Positions 1 to 8,707 are shown, numbered from the stretch's first letter. The stretch: DNA of 64,000 nt from Micromonospora sp. WMMA1363 (GCF_030345795.1 NZ_JAUALB010000001.1:4952001-5016000), one strand, 5' to 3'. Notes: generated by a model not told the origin, from the sequence alone. Numbers and translations are program-made.

Positions 1-107
1 GACCGGGTCGGCGTCCTCGAGCTGCCTGTCGCAGTCCATCATTTGGCTGGCGACGGCTGTGGACAAGCCCGGCTTCATCGAGCGGTTGCGGACCGCCGGT
101 GCCGGAC
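1..107. other. Left edge, no gene assigned
   Basis: These 107 bases lie downstream of the ClpP gene, which reads leftwards. Open frames exist on both strands, but none shows a recognisable domain in so short a stretch. A second clpP often follows the first in actinobacteria, and a GTG on the minus strand near base 112 could open another gene, but the visible residues do not match ClpP. Left unassigned. Confidence 0.5.
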
Positions 108-695
108 TCACGCCGCCGAGAGCTGCTCGGCCCGGCTGATCACATGGTCGACGAGGCCGTACTGGCGGGCCTGTTCGGCGGTGAACCAGCGGTCCCGGTC
201 CCAGTCCCGCTGGACCTCGTCCAGGGTGCGTCCGCTGTGTCCGGCAATCAGCTCCTGCATGGTCCGCTTCACGTGAAGCATGTTCTCCGCCTGGATGGTG
301 ATGTCCGCGGCGGTGCCACCCATCCCGCCCGACGGCTGGTGCATCATGATCCGCGAGTGCGGCAGCGCGTACCGCTTGCCCGTCGTCCCGGCGCAGAGCA
401 GGAACTGCCCCATCGAGCCGGCCAGCCCCAGCGCGAGGGTGGCCACGTCGTTGCGGACGAAGCGCATCGTGTCGTACACCGCCATTCCCGCGCTGACCGA
501 GCCGCCCGGCGAGTTGATGTAGAGGGTGATGTCCCGGTCCGGCTCCTCCGCCGCCAGCAGCAGGATCTGGGCGCAGATCCGGTTGGCCGACTCGTCGGTG
601 ACCTCGGTGCCGAGAAAGATGATTCCTTCCTTCAACAGCCGTTCGAACACCTGGTCGCCGAAGCTGCGCTGCCCGCCGTCCAACATCTTGATCAT
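108..695 (-). CDS. clpP: ATP-dependent Clp protease proteolytic subunit
   Basis: Serine peptidase subunit of the Clp protease, which forms a barrel that degrades proteins fed by ClpX, ClpC or similar unfoldases in the cytoplasm. The 195-residue length fits the family. The fold signature is clear: NSPGGSVSAG near residue 61, nucleophile Ser94 in AGSMGQFLL, His119 in RIMMHQPSGG and Asp168 in DRDRWFTAEQ. The first ATG gives a normal N-terminus without a long propeptide. It lies downstream of, and in the same direction as, a ClgR/PopR-like regulator gene (137-base gap). That pairing suggests a regulated accessory ClpP, as in the Streptomyces clpP3-clpP4/popR arrangement, but which paralogue it is cannot be settled here. 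Confidence 0.95.
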   Translation of the reverse strand: MIKMLDGGQRSFGDQVFERLLKEGIIFLGTEVTDESANRICAQILLLAAEEPDRDITLYINSPGGSVSAGMAVYDTMRFVRNDVATLALGLAGSMGQFLLCAGTTGKRYALPHSRIMMHQPSGGMGGTAADITIQAENMLHVKRTMQELIAGHSGRTLDEVQRDWDRDRWFTAEQARQYGLVDHVISRAEQLSAA

Positions 696-832
696 TGCGT
701 CCGACCTCCACCGCGCCGGCGGGCGACCGCGCGCCCGGGGAACCGGCGCCTCCAGCCTGCGCGCGCTGGTGGACGGGCTCCCAGGGATTCTGCCGGCGGC
801 AGATCGGCCCAGGGCAGAAGAACCGGAACCGG

Positions 833-1483
833 CTAGCGTGCGGCGAGCCTACGCCGGCCCGTCCGGGCCCGCCGCCGCGCCAGCGCCCCGGTGGTCCGCG
901 CGACGGGGCGACCGGCCGGCGCGGCAGCGATCAGCCGGACCCGCAGCCCGCTCGTACCGAGCGGTGAACCGGCCCGGGCCGGCCCGTCGGCGAGGCGGGG
1001 CCCGATCATGTCCGGGGTGGCGCCGACGTGAAGCGGCCGCTCGGGGGACATCGCCCGGAGGGGCCACGAGCCGTGAGTGGTCGCCGGGAGGGGCAACGAG
1101 TCGATGGTGGTCACCGAGCGGAATCCGCACGCCGTCGGGCCGTCGGTGTGGAACCCGAACCGTGGCCGCGGCTCACCTGACGTGGCACGTGCGACCGGCA
1201 CCCGGTCGGACTGGTTCGGCCGGGGTCCGTGCCCCACCCGCTCACCCCGTTCAACGCGGCGGAGGTCGTCACGTGCCTCCTCCAGCAGCTCGGACAGGTG
1301 GATCCCCAGCGCCCGGCAGACCGCCGCCAGGATCTCGGACGAGGCTTCCTTGCGCCCGCGTTCGATCTCGGACAGATAGGGCACCGAGACTCCGGCGGCG
1401 GCGGCGACCTCACGCAGTGTGAGGCCCTGCCGCTGGCGTAGCCGGCGCAGCACGCCGCCGATCACTCGTCGCAGCAAGGACAT
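833..1483 (-). CDS. clgR: XRE-family regulator, ClgR/PopR type
   Basis: DNA-binding regulator of clp protease genes. Residues 1-70 form a Cro/C1-type helix-turn-helix with the phrasing typical of ClgR: LRRLRQRQGLTLREVA, then VSVPYLSEIERGRKEASSEI and an LLAAVCRALG-like helix. ClgR proteins activate clpP and clpC operons and are themselves Clp substrates through an alanine-rich C-terminus. The C-terminus here is RRRLAAR, close to but not the exact LAA ending. Residues 80-216 are low-complexity and Arg/Pro-rich, so the 216-residue length may include a poorly conserved or frame-degraded tail; ClgR proteins are usually 100-150 residues. The neighbouring clpP on the same strand supports the call. 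No matching ClgR operator was found in 696-832. Confidence 0.8.
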   Translation of the reverse strand: MSLLRRVIGGVLRRLRQRQGLTLREVAAAAGVSVPYLSEIERGRKEASSEILAAVCRALGIHLSELLEEARDDLRRVERGERVGHGPRPNQSDRVPVARATSGEPRPRFGFHTDGPTACGFRSVTTIDSLPLPATTHGSWPLRAMSPERPLHVGATPDMIGPRLADGPARAGSPLGTSGLRVRLIAAAPAGRPVARTTGALARRRARTGRRRLAAR

Positions 1484-1637
1484 GCTCCGCCTCGCCTTCG
1501 TGGTCGTCGTCCGGGGTCATCCCCATCATGCCCGCCCGGTGATCCCGGTGGCGTCCCACGGCCTCGGCGTACGGACCGCCAGCTACCCGCTATGTTGTGG
1601 GCGTGCAGGCGACAGCGGAGTCCGGGCAGGGCCTACG

Positions 1638-2654
1638 GTGATCCACTTTCCGGCGCAACGGCGCGACCCGCTCAGTGCGCTGAGTCTCCGGCTGGCCGCC
1701 GCGCTGGGTCTCGTCCTCGCCAGCGTCGCGGTGGTCTGGTTCGACCGGAGCGGCTACCGGGACGCCAACAACGAGGGCGAGCTGAGCCTGCTCGACTGCT
1801 TCTACTACGTGGTGGTTTCCCTCTCCACCACGGGATACGGCGACATCACGCCGGTCTCCGAGTCGGCCCGGCTGGTCAACGTCCTCTACATCACCCCGGC
1901 CCGGGTGATCTTCTTGATCATTCTCGTCGGCACCACCCTGGAAGTACTGACCGAGCAGTACCGGACCGGCCGCCGCCTGTCACGGTGGAGGAGAAGCGTG
2001 AAGGACCACGTCATCATCTGCGGCTACGGCACCAAGGGCCGCAGTGCGGTCTCCGCCCTGCTGGAGAACGGCTTCGAGAAGCACCGGATCGTCGTGGTCG
2101 AACGCAGCGGTGCCGCGCTGCGGCAAGCCACCTCGGCCGGTCTGGTGGCGATCGAGGGGTCGGCAACCCGCTCGGCGACCCTCAACGAGGCGCACGTCCG
2201 TACCGCAAAGGCGGTGATCATAGCGACCGACAGTGACGACGCGTCGGTCCTGGTGGCGCTGACCGTCCGGCAGCTCACCGCCGGGCAGGTACGGATCATC
2301 GCGGCCGCCCGGGAGGCGGAGAACGCCCCGCTGCTCAGGCAGAGCGGTGCCCACCACGTGATCGTGTCGTCGGCGACCGCGGGTCGGCTGCTCGGCCTGT
2401 CCACCTCGGCGCCGCCACTGATCGACGTCGTGGAGGACCTGCTCACCCCTGGCCAGGGCATGGCGCTGGCGATGCGGTCGGCGGAGCGACATGAGGTGGG
2501 CAGGTCGCCACGTGAGCTGGACACGCTGGTCATCGCCCTGGTCCGCAGGGGCAAGGTGGTCACCCTGGCCGACAAGGCGGGCGCGATGATCGAGACCGGC
2601 GACATGCTCGTGCACGTCCGTGACGATCGCCCGACGTCGGCTCCCGTACCCTGA
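1638..2654 (+). CDS. Two-TM potassium channel with RCK (TrkA-N) domain
   Basis: Membrane ion channel gated by a cytoplasmic nucleotide-binding domain. From the GTG at 1638 the protein has 338 residues: a first membrane helix at about 14-34, a pore loop with selectivity filter TTGYGD at 64-69, a second helix at about 86-102 and an RCK/TrkA-N Rossmann domain opening at VIICGYGTKG (about 125-134), followed by a TrkA-C-like end. The open frame reaches back to 1419, but that extension is Arg/Pro-rich and overlaps clgR, so the later GTG was preferred. Homologues of this architecture take part in K+ homeostasis. It ends convergently with korB, separated by a hairpin. Confidence 0.88.
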   Translation: MIHFPAQRRDPLSALSLRLAAALGLVLASVAVVWFDRSGYRDANNEGELSLLDCFYYVVVSLSTTGYGDITPVSESARLVNVLYITPARVIFLIILVGTTLEVLTEQYRTGRRLSRWRRSVKDHVIICGYGTKGRSAVSALLENGFEKHRIVVVERSGAALRQATSAGLVAIEGSATRSATLNEAHVRTAKAVIIATDSDDASVLVALTVRQLTAGQVRIIAAAREAENAPLLRQSGAHHVIVSSATAGRLLGLSTSAPPLIDVVEDLLTPGQGMALAMRSAERHEVGRSPRELDTLVIALVRRGKVVTLADKAGAMIETGDMLVHVRDDRPTSAPVP

Positions 2655-2812
2655 GTCAACAGCCGCCCGGTGGGTGCACCTCGCTGAACGTCGACGCAGT
2701 TGCCGGCCGTCCCGTGGCTGTCCTAGCAGCTCGTGGAGCGTCTCCCGCGGAGCGTGTCCCGCTTGCCGCCGCCTGAGCCCGTCCGCCACCCTTCCCCGAC
2801 GAGGCGCCACCG

Positions 2813-2858
2813 CGCCGAAAGAGTGGCCCTTCCGCAGGAGACAGGCGCTCTTTCGGCG
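2813..2858. terminator. Bidirectional terminator between channel gene and korB
   Basis: An 11-base perfect inverted repeat (CGCCGAAAGAG at 2813-2823 and CTCTTTCGGCG at 2848-2858) surrounds a 24-base loop. It lies between two convergent stop codons (2654 and 2904), where a two-way terminator is expected. There is no long U-tract, as is common in actinobacteria. Confidence 0.65.
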
Positions 2859-2903
2859 ACGTGCCCGCCCAGGTGGGACGAGCTGGCGCCTCGGGCGGGT
2901 CGG

Positions 2904-3938
2904 TCAGCCGATCGTCCAGGTGTCGCCGCTGTTCAGCAGGCTGGCGAGCTGCTGCTCCGGGGTCTCGGTGACCGTCGCCCGGGCGGCGTCGAGCTGACTT
3001 CGCACGACGCTGTCGTAGGACGGGCGCTGGACCGACCGGAACACGCCGATCGGGGTGTTCCGGAGATCCAGGCCAGGCAGCCGGGATAGCGCGAAGGCGT
3101 ACGCCGGGTCGACGACCGTGGTGTCGTGCACGACGATCTCCTCGGCCGGAGTGTCCGCGGTTTCGCGGACCTCCAAGCCGAAGCCGCCGGGCGGGTGGAC
3201 GACGCAGAACTGCCCGTCCTTGCCGAACGTGATCGGTTGACCGTGCTCCAACCGAATCAAGTGATCGTCTCGGGTGGCCGGCTGCTTGAGCTGGTCGAAC
3301 GCCCCATCGTTGAAGATGTTGCAATTCTGGTAGATCTCCACGAACGCGGAGCCCTCGTGTTCGGCGGCGGTCCGCAGGACCGACTGAAGGTGCTTGCGGT
3401 CCGAATCGATCGTGCGGGCGACGAAGGTCGCCTCGGCCCCGAGCGCCAGCGACAGCGGGTTGAACGGCGCGTCGGCCGAGCCGACCGGAGTCGACTTGGT
3501 GATCTTGCCCGCCTCCGACGTCGGTGAGTACTGCCCCTTGGTCAGGCCGTAGATCCGGTTGTTGAACAGCAGGATCTTGAAGTTGACGTTGCGGCGCAGG
3601 GCGTGGATCAGGTGGTTCCCACCGATGGACAGCGCGTCGCCGTCCCCGGTCACCACCCAGACCGACAGGTCGGGCCGGGTGGCGGACAAGCCGGTGGCGA
3701 TCGCCGGGGCCCGACCGTGGATCGAGTGCATACCGTAGGTGTCCATGTAGTACGGGAAGCGCGACGAGCAGCCGATCCCGGAGACGAAGACGATCCGCTC
3801 GCGGGGGATGTTCAGCTCCGGCATGAAGCCCTGAACGGCGGCGAGGATCGCGTAGTCACCGCAGCCGGGACACCAGCGCACCTCCTGGTCGGACTTGAAG
3901 TCCTTCGCGGTGAGCTTGAGGGCGACGGGCTCAGACAT
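2904..3938 (-). CDS. korB: 2-oxoacid:ferredoxin oxidoreductase, beta subunit
   Basis: Beta subunit of an anaerobic-type 2-oxoglutarate (or related 2-oxoacid):ferredoxin oxidoreductase. It binds thiamine diphosphate and a [4Fe-4S] cluster and passes electrons from oxidative decarboxylation to ferredoxin. The 344 residues show the CPGCGDYAIL motif near residue 23, GIGCSSRFPYY near 55, the ThDP/Mg motif GDGDALSIGGNHL near 97 and NNRIYGLTKGQYSPTS near 126. A further Cys in QNCNIFND fits a cluster ligand. The start ATG overlaps the korA stop by 8 bases, so the two subunits are translationally coupled. In mycobacteria KorAB gives a CO2-releasing step alternative to 2-oxoglutarate dehydrogenase. Confidence 0.95.
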   Translation of the reverse strand: MSEPVALKLTAKDFKSDQEVRWCPGCGDYAILAAVQGFMPELNIPRERIVFVSGIGCSSRFPYYMDTYGMHSIHGRAPAIATGLSATRPDLSVWVVTGDGDALSIGGNHLIHALRRNVNFKILLFNNRIYGLTKGQYSPTSEAGKITKSTPVGSADAPFNPLSLALGAEATFVARTIDSDRKHLQSVLRTAAEHEGSAFVEIYQNCNIFNDGAFDQLKQPATRDDHLIRLEHGQPITFGKDGQFCVVHPPGGFGLEVRETADTPAEEIVVHDTTVVDPAYAFALSRLPGLDLRNTPIGVFRSVQRPSYDSVVRSQLDAARATVTETPEQQLASLLNSGDTWTIG

Positions 3939-5778
3939 TCTTCAGGACCTCTTCCAGCATCGTCTCCAGCTCGTTCGCCGTGAACGGCAGGCCCCGGACC
4001 TGGTTGTAGCCGATCGCGTCGACCAGGTACCGAGCGCGGACCACGTGCGCGAGCTGACCGAGGTTCATCTCGGGGATGACCACCCGGTCGTAGGACCGCA
4101 GCACCTCGCCGAGGTTCGCCGGCATCGGGGCGAGATGCCGCAGGTGCGCCTGGGCGATAGCGAGCCCGCGCTGGCGCAGTGCTCGACAGGCAGCGCCGAT
4201 CGGCCCGTACGTCGAGCCCCAGCCGAGCACCAGCACCCGGGCGTCGCCATCCGGGTCCTCGACCTCGACGTCCGGCACCGGGATCGCCTCGATCCGGGCG
4301 GCGCGTGTGCGCACCATGAGGTCGTGGTTGGCCGGGTCGTACGAGATGTCGCCGGTCTTGTCGGCCTTCTCCAGACCGCCGATCCGGTGCTCCAGGCCCG
4401 GCGTGCCGGGGACAGCCCACGGCCGGGCCAGGGTCTCCGGATCCCGTAGGTACGGCAGGAAGGTCGTGCCGTCCTCGCCGTTTGGTTGCGTCGCGAACTC
4501 GATCCGCAGGTCCGGCAGGGACTCGACGTCAGGCAGGAGCCACGGCTCGGAGCCGTTGGCGACGTAGTTGTCGGACAACAGGATCACCGGCGTGCGGTAG
4601 GTCAGCGCGATCCGCGCCGCCTCCAGCGCCGCGTGGAAACAGTCCGCCGGGGACCTCGGGGCGACCACGGCGATCGGGGCCTCGCCGTGCCGGCCGTAGA
4701 GCGCCATGTTCAGATCGGCCTGTTCGGTCTTGGTCGGCATACCCGTCGACGGCCCGGCCCGCTGCACGTCGACGATGACCAGCGGCAGCTCCAGGGCTAC
4801 CGCGAGCGAGATCGTCTCACCCTTCAACGCGACGCCGGGGCCGCTGGTGGTGGTGACGCCGAGCGCTCCACCGTACGACGCGCCGAGTGCCGCGCCGATC
4901 GCGGCGATCTCGTCCTCGGCCTGCATGGTGAGTACGCCGAACCGCTTGTGCTTGCTCAGCTCGTGCAGGATGTCCGACGCCGGCGTGATCGGGTACGCCC
5001 CAAGGAAGACCGGCAGCCCGGACCGGACTCCGGCGGCCACCAGGCCGAGTGACAGCGCCGTGTTGCCGGTGATGTTCCGGTAGGTGCCGGGCTGCATCCG
5101 CGCCGGCTTGACCTCGTACCGGACGGCGAAGTCCTCGGTCGTCTCGCCGAAGTTCCAACCGGCCTTGAACGCGGCGACGTTGGCCGCGACCAACTCCGGG
5201 CGGGCTGCGAACTTGCGTTCCAGGAATCGCAGTGTCGACTCGTACGGCCGGGAGTACATCCAGCTCAGCAGGCCGAGCGCGAACATGTTCTTAGCTCGCT
5301 CAGCATCCTTCTTGGACACCTCGTGTTCCGCCAGCGAGCCGATGGTCATCGAGGTCAGTGCCACCGGGTGGACCACGTAGCCGGCGAGCGAGTCGTCGTC
5401 GAGCGGGTTGGTCTGGTAGCCGACCTTGGCCAGGTTACGCTTGGTGAACTCGTCGGTGTTGACGATGATGTCGGCTCCGCGCGGCAGGTCGGCGAGGTTC
5501 GCCTTGAGCGCAGCCGGGTTCATCGCCACCAGCACGTTCGGCGCGTCGCCGGGGGTGAGGATGTCGTAGTCGGCGAAGTGCACCTGGAAGCTCGACACGC
5601 CCGGGAGGGTGCCGGCGGGGGCGCGGATCTCGGCCGGGAAGTTCGGCAACGTGGAGATGTCGTTGCCGAGCTGGGCGGTTTCGGAGGTGAACCGGTCGCC
5701 GGTCAACTGCATGCCGTCGCCGGAGTCCCCGGCGAAACGGATGACCACCCGGTCCAGCTGACGGATCTGCTTGGTCAC
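3931..5778 (-). CDS. korA: 2-oxoacid:ferredoxin oxidoreductase, fused gamma-alpha subunit
   Basis: Large subunit of the KorAB oxidoreductase. With the GTG at 5778 it has 615 residues. An N-terminal gamma-type domain (VVIRFAGDSGDGMQL near residue 11) is followed from about 235 by the alpha (pyrimidine-binding) domain: GNTALSLGLVAAG, AYPITPASDILHEL, MQAEDEIAAIGAA, TTTSGPGVALKGE and PTKTEQADLN. This start was chosen because a GAGGTG ribosome site precedes it and homologues begin with TKQIRQLDRV; the open frame continues to 5916 with unrelated Arg-rich sequence. It is the first gene of a two-gene operon with korB. Confidence 0.95.
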   Translation of the reverse strand: MTKQIRQLDRVVIRFAGDSGDGMQLTGDRFTSETAQLGNDISTLPNFPAEIRAPAGTLPGVSSFQVHFADYDILTPGDAPNVLVAMNPAALKANLADLPRGADIIVNTDEFTKRNLAKVGYQTNPLDDDSLAGYVVHPVALTSMTIGSLAEHEVSKKDAERAKNMFALGLLSWMYSRPYESTLRFLERKFAARPELVAANVAAFKAGWNFGETTEDFAVRYEVKPARMQPGTYRNITGNTALSLGLVAAGVRSGLPVFLGAYPITPASDILHELSKHKRFGVLTMQAEDEIAAIGAALGASYGGALGVTTTSGPGVALKGETISLAVALELPLVIVDVQRAGPSTGMPTKTEQADLNMALYGRHGEAPIAVVAPRSPADCFHAALEAARIALTYRTPVILLSDNYVANGSEPWLLPDVESLPDLRIEFATQPNGEDGTTFLPYLRDPETLARPWAVPGTPGLEHRIGGLEKADKTGDISYDPANHDLMVRTRAARIEAIPVPDVEVEDPDGDARVLVLGWGSTYGPIGAACRALRQRGLAIAQAHLRHLAPMPANLGEVLRSYDRVVIPEMNLGQLAHVVRARYLVDAIGYNQVRGLPFTANELETMLEEVLKNV

Positions 5779-6399
5779 GCCCACACCTCGCTTCGGTCGG
5801 CGCGGTCGCCCGGGCCGCCAAACCTGATCATGACCTCGCCCTGCCCGGCCACGTGACCTCCTCGGCGCACGGCCGCACCCACTGTCGTGGTTGTCCGGCC
5901 CGCTGTCGTTTCTCAACTGAGAGCCTACGTCGGATCACCTCGCCAACTTCTCGAGAGGTCCGCCGAATGGGATCCGGAAGGCTGAACCTGCGACCGATTT
6001 GAGGCTGTATGGTCGCGCATGCCGTAATCCCGATCGCCGGTTTCGGTGAGGGGCCGGGCACTGCCCGTCGGCAGGTGGTGGCCTCTCCGCCTTCGAGATT
6101 GCGCAGGTGTTCGGCGGGCTCGGGATTCCCGTCGTTTTTCTGACAAGGGAGGCATTCGTTTCTGACATGTGCGGCGCTCGATGTCGCTGGACGACGCCGG
6201 ATGTGGGATGGGGTTCGGTGTTGGCCAGAGTGTCGGGTCGTCGGGTGGATGTCGTGCCGTCGTTGGCCCGATCACCCACGGCGTTCGCCGCGAGAAGCCG
6301 GCCGAGCGCACCGGCCACCGGTGCCGTCAGGGTGAGCGGGGTGCACATTCGTGCCGTGTTCGCTGCGGGCGCCGGGCGGAGCCGGTAGGCTGATCCACC
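5779..6399. other. Intergenic region between korA and nuoA
   Basis: About 620 bases separate the divergent korA and nuoA starts, so promoters for both should lie here. Overlapping frames on both strands have no domain, no good ribosome site and Arg/Ser-rich translations typical of shadow frames. No riboswitch or strong hairpin was recognised. Confidence 0.5.
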
Positions 6400-6777
6400 G
6401 TGACCGGTTACCTGGGCTCGTACGCGACGCTCGGGCTGCTGCTCCTCGCCGGCGTCCTCTTCTTCGCTGCTGCGTTCTCGGCCAACCGGGTGTTACGTCC
6501 CACCAGCCCGGCCGAGCCGGCCGGCAAGCGGGCCAGCTACGAATGCGGCCTCGATCCGGTCGGCGCCGACTGGGCCCAGATGCAGATCCGTTACTACGTT
6601 TACGCGTACCTCTACGTGTTGTTCGCCGTCGAGGCGGTGTTCCTCTTCCCCTGGGCGGTGGTGTTCGACCGGCCCGGCTTCGGTTTGGTCACCGTCGTCG
6701 AGATGGCTGTCTTCGTGGCGGTACTGGCGCTGGGCATCCTCTACGCCTGGCGGAAGAACATCCTGCGCTGGACCTGA
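6400..6777 (+). CDS. nuoA: NADH-quinone oxidoreductase subunit A, orphan copy
   Basis: Small membrane subunit of respiratory complex I. The 125 residues contain three membrane helices (about 8-28, 68-90 and 97-117) and the signature SYECGLDPVG near residue 48, with the conserved acidic YAYLYVLFAVEAVFLFPW segment near 67. The GTG start sits 12 bases after an in-frame break in upstream coding potential. No other nuo gene follows; the next gene (folP2-like) reads towards it on the opposite strand. In Streptomyces a second, partial nuo set lies close to korAB, so this may be all that is left of such a set. Whether it assembles into a complex is unknown. Confidence 0.92.
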   Translation: MTGYLGSYATLGLLLLAGVLFFAAAFSANRVLRPTSPAEPAGKRASYECGLDPVGADWAQMQIRYYVYAYLYVLFAVEAVFLFPWAVVFDRPGFGLVTVVEMAVFVAVLALGILYAWRKNILRWT

Positions 6778-6820
6778 CGGCGGCGCCCGCCCACCGGGTT
6801 GCGGCGGCGGGTGGGGTTGG

Positions 6821-7690
6821 TCAGGCCAACCCGCGTCGGGTCAGCGTCGGCGGGCGGTCACCCCGGATCGAGGCCACCATGTCGAGCACGCGACGGGTCG
6901 GCCGGACCTGGTGTGCGCGGAACACCCGCGCGCCGAGCCACGCCGAGATCGCGGTGGCCGCGAGCGTGCCTTCCAACCGCTCGGAGACTGGCAGGTCCAG
7001 CGTCTCGCCGATGAAGTCCTTGTTCGACAGGGCGACCAGCAGTGGCCATCCGGACCCGGAGAGTTCGTCCAGCCGCCGGGTGGTCTCCAACGAGTGACGG
7101 GTGTTCTTGCCGAAGTCGTGAGCCGGATCGATGAGGATCCCATCCCGCCGTACGCCCAGCGCGACCGCTCGTTCGGCGAGCGCGGTCACCGTCGCGACCA
7201 CGTCGGCCACCACGTCGTCGAAGGCGGCCCGGTGCGGCCGAGTGCGCGGTGCCAGTCCGCCGGCGTGTGAGCAGACCAGCCCGGCACCGGTCTTCGCGGC
7301 CACCTGGGCCAGCGTCGGGTCGGCGCCCGACCACGTGTCGTTCAGCAGGTCGGCCCCCGCGGCGACGGCCTCCAGCGCCACCTCGGCCCGCCAGGTGTCG
7401 ATCGAGATGACCACGTCGGGGAAGGCGGCCCGGACGGCGGCGATGGTGTCGACGGTGCGGCGGATCTCCTCGGCCACGTCGACGACGGCCCCGGGGCCAG
7501 CCTTGACTCCGCCGATGTCGATGATGTCGGCGCCGTCGGTCATCGCGCGTTCCACGGCGCGCAGCGCGCTGTCCTGGGTGAACGTCGCGCCCCGGTCGAA
7601 GAAGGAGTCCGGCGTGCGGTTGACGATCGCCATGATCACCAACTCGCCAGGGTCGAACGACCGCCCGCCGAGCCGAAGCTCGCCCGCCAT
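6821..7690 (-). CDS. folP2: Dihydropteroate synthase paralogue, FolP2 type
   Basis: Pterin-binding TIM-barrel protein of 289 residues. It has DHPS landmarks (MAIVNRTPDSFFDRG near 18, NDTW near 110, IDPAHDFGKN near 186), but it carries IDIGGVKAGPG where classical DHPS has a GGESTRPG-like loop, and it ends RPPTLTRRGLA. These features match mycobacterial FolP2 (Rv1207 type), which has been reported to lack DHPS activity, so a folate role should not be assumed. The ATG at 7690 has a GGGAGG site just upstream. The frame stays open to 7915 only because a 9-base repeat array has no stops. In mycobacteria the gene precedes gpgS; here gpgS is not adjacent. Confidence 0.85.
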   Translation of the reverse strand: MAGELRLGGRSFDPGELVIMAIVNRTPDSFFDRGATFTQDSALRAVERAMTDGADIIDIGGVKAGPGAVVDVAEEIRRTVDTIAAVRAAFPDVVISIDTWRAEVALEAVAAGADLLNDTWSGADPTLAQVAAKTGAGLVCSHAGGLAPRTRPHRAAFDDVVADVVATVTALAERAVALGVRRDGILIDPAHDFGKNTRHSLETTRRLDELSGSGWPLLVALSNKDFIGETLDLPVSERLEGTLAATAISAWLGARVFRAHQVRPTRRVLDMVASIRGDRPPTLTRRGLA

Positions 7691-7716
7691 CCCGCCTCCC
7701 GATGATCCTCGCCGCC

Positions 7717-7802
7717 GGTCGTCCTGGTCGTCCTGGTCGTCCTGGTCGTCCCGGTCGTCCCGGTCGTCCCGGTCGTCTCGGCCGTTTCGGCCGTTTCGGC
7801 CG
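7717..7802. repeat. 9-base tandem repeat array upstream of folP2
   Basis: About nine and a half copies of a 9-base unit: GGTCGTCCT three times, GGTCGTCCC three times, GGTCGTCTC once, GGCCGTTTC twice and a partial copy. The array lies between the ribosome site of the folP2-like gene and the divergent DivIVA-domain gene. Read on the minus strand it would encode an Asp-Asp-Arg/Gln run, but it is upstream of the best start codon. Confidence 0.9.
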
Positions 7803-7924
7803 ACCCCCGACGGTAGCCGGTGCCTGGCCGGACCGCCCGACCGCCGTTCCCGTCCGGGCCACGGGTTGGCGGTCCGTGGGGTGGTGGGGTCGCCCCGGTC
7901 CGTTCGGCATGCCACGATCTGTTC

Positions 7925-8707
7925 ATGGGTCAGGTTCTGCTCCTGCTGGTCGTGGCGCTGACCGTCGCGGCGGTCGTGTTCGGGGTGACGGTGCTGGTGT
8001 CCGGTCGGGATCCGGGGCTCGTGCCGGCGGAGCCGGACGGGACGGCGGTGCCGCTGCCCGGCACCCGCCCCCTACGGGAGTCGGACCTCGGTGAGGTCCG
8101 GTTCGACACGGCCCTGCGCGGGTACCGGATGGCCCAGGTCGACCAGGCGATGCGCCGGGCGGCGTACGACATCGGATACAAGTCGGAGTTGATCGAGGTG
8201 CTGGAGGCGGAGGTCGTGGCGTTGCGCGAGGGACGCACCGACGACGCAGAAGCGCTGCGCAGCGCGCGCGAGCGGGCCGTCGGCGCGCGGCCGGCGCAGG
8301 CCGACCCACCGCCCGGCGTCCCGGAGGACGACCCGACACCGCCCGCAGGTGCGGACGACGTCCAGCTCTCGGCTCCCGGCACGGACAGCCAGACCGGCAC
8401 CCCGACAGGCGGAGCCGACCGGCCCGGCACCCCGACGGCCGAATCCCCTGCCGACAGCGCGGACCGCGCCGGCTCCACCACCGCCGGCTCCGCGGAGATC
8501 CCGCCCGCCCCGACCGGCGGGACGGCCCAGGCCAGCGCGGACGGCGAATCGGGCGACGCTGCCGATGAACCCGAGCGGCCCGACGGTCGGCCGGCAGATG
8601 CCGCCGGGGACGCCCCGTCGAGCAGCGGCGACAGCGGTACCGAGGCGGACCGGGGCGCCGGTCAGGTCGGTGAGCGCGGCCCGGTGGTGCGCTCGGAGTC
8701 GACGTGA
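7925..8707 (+). CDS. DivIVA-domain membrane protein
   Basis: A 260-residue protein with one N-terminal membrane helix (MGQVLLLLVVALTVAAVVFG), a short DivIVA-like motif (VRFDTALRGYRMAQVDQAMR at about residues 58-77) and a predicted coiled coil to about 105, followed by an acidic Pro/Thr/Ser/Gly-rich tail to the end. DivIVA-type proteins recognise curved membrane at poles and septa. The equivalent M. tuberculosis gene (Rv1209) lies in the same position between folP2/gpgS and tag. The ATG at 7925 was preferred over upstream in-frame starts because it begins the membrane helix. The next gene overlaps by 4 bases. The exact role is unknown. Confidence 0.8.
   Translation: MGQVLLLLVVALTVAAVVFGVTVLVSGRDPGLVPAEPDGTAVPLPGTRPLRESDLGEVRFDTALRGYRMAQVDQAMRRAAYDIGYKSELIEVLEAEVVALREGRTDDAEALRSARERAVGARPAQADPPPGVPEDDPTPPAGADDVQLSAPGTDSQTGTPTGGADRPGTPTAESPADSADRAGSTTAGSAEIPPAPTGGTAQASADGESGDAADEPERPDGRPADAAGDAPSSSGDSGTEADRGAGQVGERGPVVRSEST

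Noticed and set aside
7717..7802. CRISPR-like array
   Set aside because: The repeats are directly adjacent 9-mers without spacers, and no cas genes are present. The Cas4-like nuclease at 38313 is a stand-alone repair-type protein.
7691..7915. N-terminal extension of the FolP2-like protein with an Asp-Asp-Arg/Gln run
   Set aside because: The run is the translation of the 9-base array, upstream of a good GGGAGG-ATG start, and is not shared with the family.
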